From an uncultured Lachnospiraceae bacterium (GTDB lineage: Bacteria; Bacillota; Clostridia; Lachnospirales; Lachnospiraceae), in assembly GCA_910580015.1 (NCBI GenBank), contig CAJTVT010000004.1, forward strand, positions 1-33,296: DNA of 33,296 nt, written 5' to 3'. The position numbers were made by a program, and so were the translations under genes. Below the pieces are notes generated by a model. That model was not told where the DNA came from. It saw only the letters and a program-made list of their open reading frames with translations, and made no database searches. Below are positions 16,687 through 24,188 of this stretch, in pieces (within the stretch, counting starts at the first letter, position 1; each line of letters begins with the position of its first letter).

Positions 16687-16709
16687 TGGCGCAGGAATAT
16701 AGGCATTCA

Positions 16710-16738
16710 TTGACAAATAAGAAATTAAAATTTATAAT
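16710..16738 (+). promoter_or_regulatory. Perfect-consensus sigma-A promoter for glnS
   Basis: TTGACA (16710-16715), a 17-nt spacer and TATAAT (16733-16738), again exact. Transcripts from here would carry a roughly 285-nt leader including the 155-bp palindrome. Confidence 0.82.
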
Positions 16739-16807
16739 GTATGTCAGAAGCAGATCTGAGTCTGTTTTGTTCTTTTATAGGAAATTCTATCGGATTTTCT
16801 AGAAAGA

Positions 16808-16962
16808 TTAGGGTGTCGAAAGGTCTGAAATTCCCTTGCAGGCCAATTTTACCAATCTTGCACTACAATCTCTATCAACGATGCGCCGCATCGCCTCAAG
16901 ACATTGTAGCACAATCTTGAAAAATTTGCTCTGCAATGAAAATGGACCTTTTGACACCCTAA
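16808..16962. mobile_element. MITE-like palindromic element 2 (155 bp)
   Basis: The ends are TTAGGGTGTC (16808-16817) and GACACCCTAA (16953-16962). The arms stay imperfectly complementary all the way to the tip CGATGCG-C-CGCATCG (16879-16893). Matching blocks include AAAGGTC, TTGCA, CAATCTTG and CTACAAT. It is unrelated in sequence to element 1, though it has the same TA next to the inverted ends. It encodes no protein. Confidence 0.72.
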
Positions 16963-17031
16963 CCCTATACAAAATAATTTTCGCACTGCGTCGGAACTGA
17001 AATTTAGAATACAAAACCAGGAGGAGTACAG

Positions 17032-18699
17032 ATGGAAAGCGAAATAGTTTCCAGGAATTTTATTGAACAGATTATAGAGGAAGATATTAAGGAAGGACAC
17101 TGTGAGACGGTGCGCACCCGTTTTCCACCGGAGCCAAATGGTTATCTTCATATTGGACATGCCAAATCTATTCTGTTGAATTATGGGCTGGCGGAGAAGT
17201 ATCATGGGAAATTCAATATGCGTTTTGATGATACCAATCCTACAAAGGAGAAGACAGAATTTGTAGAATCTATTAAGGAAGATATTCAATGGCTGGGGGC
17301 AGACTGGGAGGATCGTCTCTTTTTTGCGTCTGATTATTTTGAACAAATGTATGAGGCGGCGGTGAAGCTGATTCAAAAAGGAAAAGCCTATGTATCGGAA
17401 TTGAGTGCGGATCAGATCCGAGAATACAGAGGCACTTTGACAGAGCCAGGAAAGGAAGACCCAGCGGCAGGAAGAAGTATCGAAGAAAATCTAAGATTGT
17501 TTGAAGAGATGAAGAATGGCAAATATGAGGATGGCGAAATGGTGCTGCGGGCTAGAATTGATATGACGTCTCCAAATATCAATATGAGGGATCCGATTCT
17601 CTATCGAGTAGCTCGTATGACACATCACAATACTGGGGATCGATGGTGTATTTATCCGATGTATGATTTTGCACACCCAATTGAGGATGCGATTGAGGGG
17701 ATCAGTCACTCGATCTGTACATTGGAGTTCGAGGATCACAGGCCATTGTATGACTGGGTGGTACGGGAATTGGAATATGAGAATCCCCCTAAGCAGATTG
17801 AGTTTGCCAAGTTATATCTTACCAATGTGGTGACAGGGAAGCGATATATTAAGAAACTGGTGGAAGATGGAATTGTAGATGGCTGGGATGATCCCAGGTT
17901 GGTTTCCATTGCAGCGCTGCGCAGGCGTGGGTTTACCCCAGATTCTATCCGCAAGTTTGTAGAACTTTGTGGAGTGTCCAAGGCGAACAGTTCGGTAGAT
18001 TATGCCATGTTGGAATACTGCATCCGGGAGGATTTAAAACTCAGCCGTTCAAGGATGATGGCAACATTGAATCCAATTAAGCTGGTAATCGACAATTATC
18101 CGGAAGGACAAGTAGAATATCTGGATGCAGCAAATAATTTAGAAAATGAAGCATTGGGAACGCGCAAAATACCATTTTGCAGGGAATTGTATATTGAGCG
18201 GGAAGATTTTATGGAAGAACCGCCAAAGAAGTATTTTCGGTTGTTTCCTGGAAATGAAGTGCGCCTGATGCATGCCTATTTTGTAAAGTGTGAGAGTTTC
18301 GTCAAAGATGAGGATGGAAATATCACAGAGGTGCATTGTACTTATGATCCTGAGACGAAGGCTGGAAGTGGTTTTACTGGACGAAAAGTTAAGGGTACCA
18401 TTCACTGGGTTCCAGTACCTTTTGCTGTAAAGTGTGAGGTGCGTCTCTATGAAAATCTGGTGGATGAAGAAAAAGGTGTTTATAATAAGGAAGATGGAAG
18501 TCTTAATTTAAATCCAGATTCACTTACTGTTTTAAAGGAATGTTATATAGAGCCAGAATTGGCGCAGGCAAAGCCTTATGACAGCTTTCAGTTTGTAAGG
18601 CAGGGATTTTTCTGTGTGGATGCGAAGGATTCCAAGCCGGACGCGCTGGTATTTAATCGGATTGTGTCTTTGAAGAGTTCGTATAAGCTGCCGACATAG
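17032..18699 (+). CDS. glnS: Glutaminyl-tRNA synthetase
   Basis: This class I aminoacyl-tRNA synthetase charges tRNA-Gln with glutamine in the cytoplasm. The product is 555 residues, the usual GlnRS length. The HIGH motif is in FPPEPNGYLHIGHAKSILLNYG, followed by NMRFDDTNPTKE, AHPIEDAIEGISHSICTLEFEDHRPLYDW and LTNVVTGKRYIKKLVEDG (KMSKS-type region, with TGKRY replacing SKRK). The C-terminal half has the two beta-barrel anticodon-binding domains (GNEVRLMHAYFVKCE, GTIHWVPV). AGGAGGAG precedes ATG 17032. It probably leads an operon with the DUF2225 gene 32 bp downstream. Confidence 0.95.
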   Translation: MESEIVSRNFIEQIIEEDIKEGHCETVRTRFPPEPNGYLHIGHAKSILLNYGLAEKYHGKFNMRFDDTNPTKEKTEFVESIKEDIQWLGADWEDRLFFASDYFEQMYEAAVKLIQKGKAYVSELSADQIREYRGTLTEPGKEDPAAGRSIEENLRLFEEMKNGKYEDGEMVLRARIDMTSPNINMRDPILYRVARMTHHNTGDRWCIYPMYDFAHPIEDAIEGISHSICTLEFEDHRPLYDWVVRELEYENPPKQIEFAKLYLTNVVTGKRYIKKLVEDGIVDGWDDPRLVSIAALRRRGFTPDSIRKFVELCGVSKANSSVDYAMLEYCIREDLKLSRSRMMATLNPIKLVIDNYPEGQVEYLDAANNLENEALGTRKIPFCRELYIEREDFMEEPPKKYFRLFPGNEVRLMHAYFVKCESFVKDEDGNITEVHCTYDPETKAGSGFTGRKVKGTIHWVPVPFAVKCEVRLYENLVDEEKGVYNKEDGSLNLNPDSLTVLKECYIEPELAQAKPYDSFQFVRQGFFCVDAKDSKPDALVFNRIVSLKSSYKLPT

Positions 18700-18731
18700 G
18701 GTTCAGCAGCAGGAAGAGGAGGAAACATACC

Positions 18732-19583
18732 ATGGGTATATTTTCAGGTTTAGAAAAATTTGGTTTAAAGTCTGCGGAATCCATGCAGTTGTTTGAGGAT
18801 GAGCAGAAGGAGAGTGAAAAAAAGGGGGATGAAAAGCCAGAGGAGCAAAAGATTCCTCCAGAGGAAGAATTTCTTTTGGCGAAAACCGTGCGCTGTAAGG
18901 TGTGTGACCAGGTATTCAAGACAAAGGTGGTCAAGAACGGAAGAGTGAAGCGTTTGGAGCCAGATCAGGATTTGCGGCCCAGATTCCAATATATTGATAC
19001 TTTAAAATATGATGTAACCTCCTGTCCAAACTGCGGCTATACCGCTATGAACCGTTATTTTGATCAGATTTTACCTGCGCAAGTTCGGCTAATTCGGGAG
19101 CAGATTTCAAGTCAGTTTCAGGGAAGCAATGTTCCAGAAGGAGCTACCTTTACGTATGATGAGGCTATCGATCGTTACAAATTATCTTTGATGAATACGG
19201 TAGTCAAGAAGGGTAAGGATAGTGAGAAGGCTTACACATGTCTGAAAATTGCATGGTTGATGCGTGGAAAAGCGGAAACAATGTCCAGGAATGCAACGGA
19301 GAATAAAGCAGCACTGGAAGAATGTAAGAAGGAAGAGGATGCTTTTTATCGTGAGGCATTTGACGGATTTTGTAAGGCAATTACCAAGGAAGATTATCCA
19401 ATGTGCGGAATGGAACAGAGCACGTTAGATTATATCCTTGCTTATATGGCTTTTCATTTTGAACAGTATGAGATTGCTTCTAAGTTTTTGGCAAGCGTTC
19501 TGACCTCGGCATCTGCAAGCAGGCGCATGAAAGATCTGGGATTGCAGTTGAAAGAGGATATACTTGCACAGTTGAAACGTTAG
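18732..19583 (+). CDS. DUF2225-family protein with two CxxC pairs
   Basis: The 283-residue soluble protein has an acidic, Lys/Glu-rich N-terminal stretch, then CKVCDQVFKTKVV (about residue 55) and TSCPNCGYTAMNRYFDQI (about residue 97). The two CxxC pairs could hold one zinc. The C-terminal half is helical and TPR-like (AYTCLKIAWLMRGKAE, FYREAFDGFCKAI, LDYILAYMAFHFEQYEIASKFLASVL). DUF2225 is widespread in Clostridia with no established function. GAGGAGG upstream supports the start. It lies between glnS and the MORN-type lipoprotein with short gaps, consistent with one transcript. Confidence 0.85.
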   Translation: MGIFSGLEKFGLKSAESMQLFEDEQKESEKKGDEKPEEQKIPPEEEFLLAKTVRCKVCDQVFKTKVVKNGRVKRLEPDQDLRPRFQYIDTLKYDVTSCPNCGYTAMNRYFDQILPAQVRLIREQISSQFQGSNVPEGATFTYDEAIDRYKLSLMNTVVKKGKDSEKAYTCLKIAWLMRGKAETMSRNATENKAALEECKKEEDAFYREAFDGFCKAITKEDYPMCGMEQSTLDYILAYMAFHFEQYEIASKFLASVLTSASASRRMKDLGLQLKEDILAQLKR

Positions 19584-19653
19584 AGAAGGAGTGGCCAAAC
19601 AGGGGATCAGTAACTGAATATTAGACGCAGAGGTAATGATTGGAGGCAGGAGC

Positions 19654-20559
19654 ATGAGAAAGCAGAGCAAATTTGCCACAGCAGGTGTCCTTGCAGCGGC
19701 TGCAATGATGTTTGTTACCGGCTGTACTACAGATGAGCAGAGAGCAGCAGCAAAAGAGTTTCAGCAGCAGGCAGAGTATTATGCAGAGGGAAACAGCTAT
19801 GATGAGGCTCAGAAAGCGATGGATCAGGCGTTGGAGCAGACTCCAAAAGATAAAGAATTACAGGAAGCGAAAGAGAAATTAAATCAGGAAGCTGATGAGA
19901 AGAAACGGTATAATGAGGTGATGGAGGCTGCCAGGCAAGCGATAGAAGAGGACGATGCCGAAGCTTTAAACAAACTTCAGAAGAGCAAAAATGGAAGGGC
20001 TCTTATTAGGATGGCCGGAGAAGAGGGAAAGTACCTTTATTTTCCAGATGGAGGAAACAGTGGTACAGGGATTGGTCTCTATGTTTTTGAAGACTGTGAC
20101 TGCAAACAATGGTACTTTGGTGAATATAAGGATGGAAAGCGGGAAGGTGATGGCGTATGGTTTTATGTCAGTGACCGAACCGATGATGGGAGCCTGTACC
20201 AGGAAGTGTATGACGGCCAGTGGAGCGAGGACGTTCCCAATGGAACCGGTCATCAGACGATTGTTCTTGGAGATAAGGTGGACACAGATCAGAAATTCAA
20301 GGTGAAGGATGGTCTGTTCTATGGAAATTACAAAGTCAAAGATAAGTTAGAAGATGGTACAGTTGTAACAGGGAAGTATAAACTTAAAAAAGGAAAGTAT
20401 GTTACGATCTCTGATAAGGAGCTGGAGGAGAATAACTTTGCAGTTCCAGAGGAACCACATCTTGCCATTGCCTTTTTGTATAATAAAGAGGGTGAGATTA
20501 AGAGCTGCACCATGGTATATGCAGAGGATGTCACCAGAGGTGTGAAACATTTTTATTGA
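19654..20559 (+). CDS. Lipoprotein with helical repeat and MORN-like C-terminal region
   Basis: The product is 301 residues. The lipobox FVTGC puts the lipid-modified Cys at residue 24. A helical TPR-like segment follows (AAKEFQQQAEYYAEGNSYDEAQKAMDQALEQTPKDKEL), rich in Gln and Glu. The second half has MORN-like units: QWYFGEYKDGKREGDGVW, YDGQWSEDVPNGTG and LFYGNYKVKDKLEDGTVVTGKY. MORN units usually act as scaffolds near membranes. GGAGG at 19642-19646 with a 7-nt spacer supports ATG 19654 over ATG 19636. It is the last gene before a very strong terminator. No function is known. Confidence 0.78.
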   Translation: MRKQSKFATAGVLAAAAMMFVTGCTTDEQRAAAKEFQQQAEYYAEGNSYDEAQKAMDQALEQTPKDKELQEAKEKLNQEADEKKRYNEVMEAARQAIEEDDAEALNKLQKSKNGRALIRMAGEEGKYLYFPDGGNSGTGIGLYVFEDCDCKQWYFGEYKDGKREGDGVWFYVSDRTDDGSLYQEVYDGQWSEDVPNGTGHQTIVLGDKVDTDQKFKVKDGLFYGNYKVKDKLEDGTVVTGKYKLKKGKYVTISDKELEENNFAVPEEPHLAIAFLYNKEGEIKSCTMVYAEDVTRGVKHFY

Positions 20560-20561
20560 TG

Positions 20562-20608
20562 AAAACCAGCCCCCAGAGCCGGAATGAAAGGCTCTGGGGG
20601 CTGGTTTT
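20562..20608. terminator. Strong bidirectional terminator between lipoprotein gene and argG
   Basis: A perfect 19-bp stem (20562-20580 with 20590-20608) with a GC-rich core and a 9-nt loop, followed by T on the plus strand. The minus-strand side also has TTTT, so it may serve argG too. Confidence 0.92.
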
Positions 20609-20663
20609 TCTATATCTTTCCTACATTTGCTGTATGATATTCTGTTCAAGTTGAGGTGGCATG

Positions 20664-21881
20664 TTATTTTTTTTCAACTTCTGCCATTTTCAAAGCACGT
20701 ACTTTTAACGGCAATCCGAACAGCGTGATAAATCCTTCTGCGTCATGATGGTCATAGAGATCGCCTGTGGTAAAGCTTGCTAAAGATTCACTGTACAGGG
20801 AGTATGGGGAAGTGGTTCCAGCTTTGATAATGTTGCCTTTGTACAGCTTAAATTTTACTTCTCCAGTTACATATTCCTGAGTGGAGGTAACAAAAGCCTG
20901 TACCGCTTCCCGCAATGGGGTAAACCATTTTCCTTCATACACGATCTGAGCCAGTTTGTTGGCCATGTCTTTCTTCACTTCCATTGTTGCGCGGTCGAGC
21001 ACCAACTCTTCCAATTGCTGCTGAGCTTCCAGTAAAATTGTACCGCCAGGAGTTTCATAGACGCCTCTGGATTTCATGCCTACCACACGATTCTCCACGA
21101 TATCAATGATGCCGATTCCATGTTTGCCGCCCAGACGATTCAGTTCTCGGATAATATCAGCTACTTTCATTTCCTTGCCATTGATGGTTTTGGGTACGCC
21201 AGACTCGAAAGTCATGGTTACATATTCTCCTTCTTCGGGAGCCTGTTCTGGGGAGACACCCAATACCAGCAGATGATCGTAATTAGGTTCACAGGAAGGA
21301 TCCTCAAGTTCCAGTCCCTCATGGCTGATATGCCACAGATTCCGGTCACGGCTGTAGCTGCTGTCAGCAGAGAAAGGAAGGTCAATTCCATGTGCTTTGC
21401 AGTATTCAATTTCTTCTTCTCTGGACTGCATATTCCATTTGTCACTTCTCCATGCTGCGATAATGTTCAGATCAGGAGCCAAAGCCTTGATACCGAGTTC
21501 AAAACGGATCTGGTCATTTCCCTTCCCTGTAGCGCCATGACAGATGGCAGTTGCACCTTCTTTTCTTGCAATTTCTACCAGACGTTTTGCAATTCCAGGG
21601 CGTGCCATAGAAGTACCCAGGAGATATTTGTTCTCATAGATAGCTCCAGCTTGTACACAGGGAAGAATGTATTCTTCTGCAAATTCATCGGTGATGTCTT
21701 CGATGTAAAGTTTGGAGGCTCCAGATAACTTTGCGCGTTCCTCCAGGCCGTCAAGTTCTTCTTCCTGGCCACAGTCAATGCAGCAGCAAATCACATCATA
21801 ATCATAATTTTCTTTTAGCCATGGGATGATGGCGGTGGTGTCCAGGCCACCAGAATAAGCCAAGATTACTTTTTCTTTCAT
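20664..21881 (-). CDS. argG: Argininosuccinate synthase
   Basis: This enzyme joins citrulline and aspartate with ATP to give argininosuccinate, the next-to-last step of arginine synthesis. The 405-residue protein starts KEKVILAYSGGLDTTAIIPWL, the PP-loop ATP motif, and continues with YLLGTSMARPGIAKRLVEIA, HGATGKGNDQIRFELG, and EDPSCEP. GGAGG precedes the ATG at 21881. It is transcribed away from the signalling genes and is about 4.4 kb from the argC operon. argH, its usual partner, is not in this window. Confidence 0.97.
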   Translation of the reverse strand: MKEKVILAYSGGLDTTAIIPWLKENYDYDVICCCIDCGQEEELDGLEERAKLSGASKLYIEDITDEFAEEYILPCVQAGAIYENKYLLGTSMARPGIAKRLVEIARKEGATAICHGATGKGNDQIRFELGIKALAPDLNIIAAWRSDKWNMQSREEEIEYCKAHGIDLPFSADSSYSRDRNLWHISHEGLELEDPSCEPNYDHLLVLGVSPEQAPEEGEYVTMTFESGVPKTINGKEMKVADIIRELNRLGGKHGIGIIDIVENRVVGMKSRGVYETPGGTILLEAQQQLEELVLDRATMEVKKDMANKLAQIVYEGKWFTPLREAVQAFVTSTQEYVTGEVKFKLYKGNIIKAGTTSPYSLYSESLASFTTGDLYDHHDAEGFITLFGLPLKVRALKMAEVEKK

Positions 21882-21930
21882 ATATATATCCTCCGTAATT
21901 CAAAATGTATCTTTATGTTCCCTGATGTAT

Positions 21931-21959
21931 AATATACAATAATGGATATGAAATGGCAA
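21931..21959 (-). promoter_or_regulatory. Predicted argG promoter with an overlapping palindrome
   Basis: On the minus strand, TTGCCA (21959-21954), a 17-nt spacer and TATATT (21936-21931). The palindrome TGTATAATATACA (21926-21938) overlaps the -10. It resembles an ArgR half-site pair, but with a 3-nt instead of a 4-nt centre, so ArgR binding is only a possibility. Confidence 0.5.
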
Positions 21960-21968
21960 GTCAGTTTC

Positions 21969-21997
21969 TGGATTTTTGTGTAAAGCTGTGTTATAAT
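21969..21997 (+). promoter_or_regulatory. Predicted extended -10 promoter for LytTR regulator gene
   Basis: TATAAT (21992-21997) is preceded by TGT, an extended -10. The -35 region (TGGATT, 21969-21974) is poor. The predicted leader is about 50 nt. Confidence 0.5.
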
Positions 21998-22052
21998 GTT
22001 TACTGTTTATGTTACGGTGACTGCAAAAGATACGATGATTGAGGGACAAAAA

Positions 22053-22787
22053 ATGAAAATAACAATCTGCGATGATAGTAAAAACGACTTAATGAAAATC
22101 GAAAGACTGCTTCGGCAGTATCAGGATTTTCGTTCCAAAGAGGAAATGCAAGTGGAGACATTTGCGGATCCAGTCAAATTGAGAGATAAGATACAGCAAA
22201 AAGAGATGGCGGATATCTATATTCTGGATATTCTCATGTCAGAAACCACAGGAATTGATTTGGGCAGTCAGATTCGAAAGGCTGCCAAAGAAAAAGTAAT
22301 TGTATATGTTACCTCCACAGAGGATTTTGCCTTGGATGCTTTTGAGGTACACGCGGCAAGATATCTGTTAAAGCCAGTTGAGCGGGATAAATTTTTTGAG
22401 GCGATGGATTATGCATTCTCCTGTATGGAAATGAGAAAAACACCAGTGTATTTGGTAAAGACAAAGGAAGGGTTGGTGTCTGTTCCATATACGAAGATTG
22501 AGTATATAGAAAGTGCTTCCAGGATACAGGAGGTTCATCTCACAGATGGTGAACTGGTGAAAAGTATATTTATGAGAAAATCTTTTGAGGAGGAAATCAA
22601 AGATTTGTCAAAAGATAAAAATTTTATGCAGGTGCACAAATCCTTTTTGATTAATATGGAGTATATCAAACGACTGGATGGGAATTGTGTCATTATGGAC
22701 AGTGGCATGAGTGTTCCTGTCAGCAAGAAAAATATTACAAATGTAAAGAGAGAATATCTTTTATTTGTATCACAACAGTACAGGTAG
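22053..22787 (+). CDS. LytTR-family response regulator (AgrA/VirR type)
   Basis: This is a 244-residue cytoplasmic two-component regulator. The receiver domain spans residues 1-118 with acidic Asp7-Asp8 (TICDDSK), phospho-acceptor Asp59 (YILDILMSE) and Lys107 (YLLKPVE). The LytTR DNA-binding domain covers about 137-240 (YTKIEYIESASRIQEVHLTDGE...FMQVHKSFLINMEYIKRLDG). LytTR proteins bind paired direct repeats upstream of envelope, virulence or bacteriocin genes. GAGGGA at 22041-22046 supports ATG 22053. An in-frame ATG at 21996 overlaps the predicted promoter and is unlikely. The sensor kinase gene starts 8 nt after the stop, so they form a two-component pair. Confidence 0.93.
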   Translation: MKITICDDSKNDLMKIERLLRQYQDFRSKEEMQVETFADPVKLRDKIQQKEMADIYILDILMSETTGIDLGSQIRKAAKEKVIVYVTSTEDFALDAFEVHAARYLLKPVERDKFFEAMDYAFSCMEMRKTPVYLVKTKEGLVSVPYTKIEYIESASRIQEVHLTDGELVKSIFMRKSFEEEIKDLSKDKNFMQVHKSFLINMEYIKRLDGNCVIMDSGMSVPVSKKNITNVKREYLLFVSQQYR

Positions 22788-22795
22788 GGAAAAAG

Positions 22796-24085
22796 ATGGA
22801 TTATTTTAATAATATATCATATTTTCAAAGTCATGTGTTTCTTATGTTGTTTTTGTATTTGTTTATTTCACATCGGTATTCCAAGGCAGTTACAAGGGGA
22901 ATTTGTTTTTCCTCTTTTTTTGTGTTAACGATTACAGACTGTTTGAAATTGAATCTATTTCCAGATAGCCGCCTGTGTTATGCAACTGTAACGATATTTC
23001 AGATATTAGTCACGCAGTTTACTGGGATTTTTATTTCCAAAAAGAGAAATTGGAAAGTGTTGTTTATGGATCTAAGCGCGTCCAATTATGTGATAGTTGG
23101 AAGTGTTGCCGCCGCGATACTTTATATTTATACCGGAAATAAATTTATTGCTCTGACAGGAAGTTTTGTCATACATACAGCAGTTTTATATTTGGTATAT
23201 CGGGGAATACGTGATATTTGGCTTAAGCAATATGAGACAGAATATACAGATAGTTGGTGGGAATTATGTTTGGTTCCAGTCTTTTTTTATTGCAGTTTTT
23301 TAACCATCGCCTTTTTTCCTCATACATTGTATGAAATCCCTGAAAATATTCCAGGAATCCTTTGCTTTATGGTAACCATGTTTGTCTCTTATGTGGTGGT
23401 TTTGCGATATGTGGAAAGTGATTCTCGCAGGAAGGATATTTATTTGAAAAATGTGCTGTTTGAGTCCTATATAAAGGGACTGGAAAACCAGTATTATCTG
23501 GTGCAACAGGCAGAGAATAATCTAAAAGTTTTGCGACATGATATGAGACATTATTCCAGTATGATCAGTCTGTTACTGGAGCAGGGAGAATACGATGAAA
23601 TTCAGAATATTGTTGCCCATATCAATGAGGTGGTGGATGAAAATAGGGTAGTAAAATATTGTAATAACCTGATTGTCAATACCATTGTCTCCCAAATGAT
23701 GGATCGGGCTGCGAGCTATGGGATCGATGTGCGGCTGGATTTGGCTGTAACCAGGGAAATTCCAGTAAATGATTATGAATTTACTTCAGTGGTTGCAAAT
23801 TTGTTTGAAAATGCGATTATCTGTGTAAAGGAATTTGAAAAAGAAAAAAAGCATATTGATATTGTAATTCATTGTAACCAGGAGCGTTTGTTGATTCAGA
23901 TGCAGAATGAATATGAAAAAGAGATCATTTTTGATTCGTCCACAGGGCTTCCGAAAAGCAGGGAAGGAGGAATGCATGGGCTGGGAATGCAAAGTTTTCG
24001 AGCATTTTCCGAAAAAATCGAGGGCAATTTTAATTGTAATTGTCAGGGAGGGGTTTTTACCATTATGGTGTTTGCGAAATTCTGA
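22796..24085 (+). CDS. GHKL-domain sensor histidine kinase (AgrC-like)
   Basis: This is a 429-residue membrane kinase. The first ~220 residues contain about six hydrophobic segments (for example VFLMLFLYLFIS, YVIVGSVAAAILYIYTG, IPGILCFMVTMFVSYVVVL) with no large extracellular domain, as in AgrC peptide sensors. The dimerisation helix has LRHDMRHYSSM with the phospho-acceptor His near residue 248. The ATPase shows SVVANLFENAIICV (N box) and GLGMQSFRAFSEKIEG (G box). AGGGA just after the regulator's stop supports ATG 22796. A peptide ligand is plausible by analogy, but no precursor peptide gene was found nearby. Confidence 0.9.
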   Translation: MDYFNNISYFQSHVFLMLFLYLFISHRYSKAVTRGICFSSFFVLTITDCLKLNLFPDSRLCYATVTIFQILVTQFTGIFISKKRNWKVLFMDLSASNYVIVGSVAAAILYIYTGNKFIALTGSFVIHTAVLYLVYRGIRDIWLKQYETEYTDSWWELCLVPVFFYCSFLTIAFFPHTLYEIPENIPGILCFMVTMFVSYVVVLRYVESDSRRKDIYLKNVLFESYIKGLENQYYLVQQAENNLKVLRHDMRHYSSMISLLLEQGEYDEIQNIVAHINEVVDENRVVKYCNNLIVNTIVSQMMDRAASYGIDVRLDLAVTREIPVNDYEFTSVVANLFENAIICVKEFEKEKKHIDIVIHCNQERLLIQMQNEYEKEIIFDSSTGLPKSREGGMHGLGMQSFRAFSEKIEGNFNCNCQGGVFTIMVFAKF

Positions 24086-24188
24086 TATAAATTGGTGTTT
24101 TTTTGCGTAGAAATGGATGTAAATGGGGAATGGCAAAAGTGATATAATTCAGAGAGAACATCTGATAAAAATATGGAGGAAGCGTTTT

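Larger units (their letters stand above)
16687..17031 (+). other. 345-bp leader region of glnS
   Basis: It contains a consensus promoter, MITE-like palindrome 2 and the glnS ribosome binding site (AGGAGGAG around 17018). I looked for a T-box (specifier stem plus a GGTGGNACCGCG-like antiterminator) and saw none. No small gene is convincing. Confidence 0.65.

Noticed and set aside
16740..17031. T-box riboswitch in the glnS leader
   Set aside because: No T-box consensus or competing terminator was found; the structure there is explained by the palindromic element.
21926..21938. Firm ArgR box at argG
   Set aside because: The palindrome has a 3-nt centre instead of 4 nt and is AT-rich over a -10 region, so chance is likely. 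It is kept only as a comment on the promoter.
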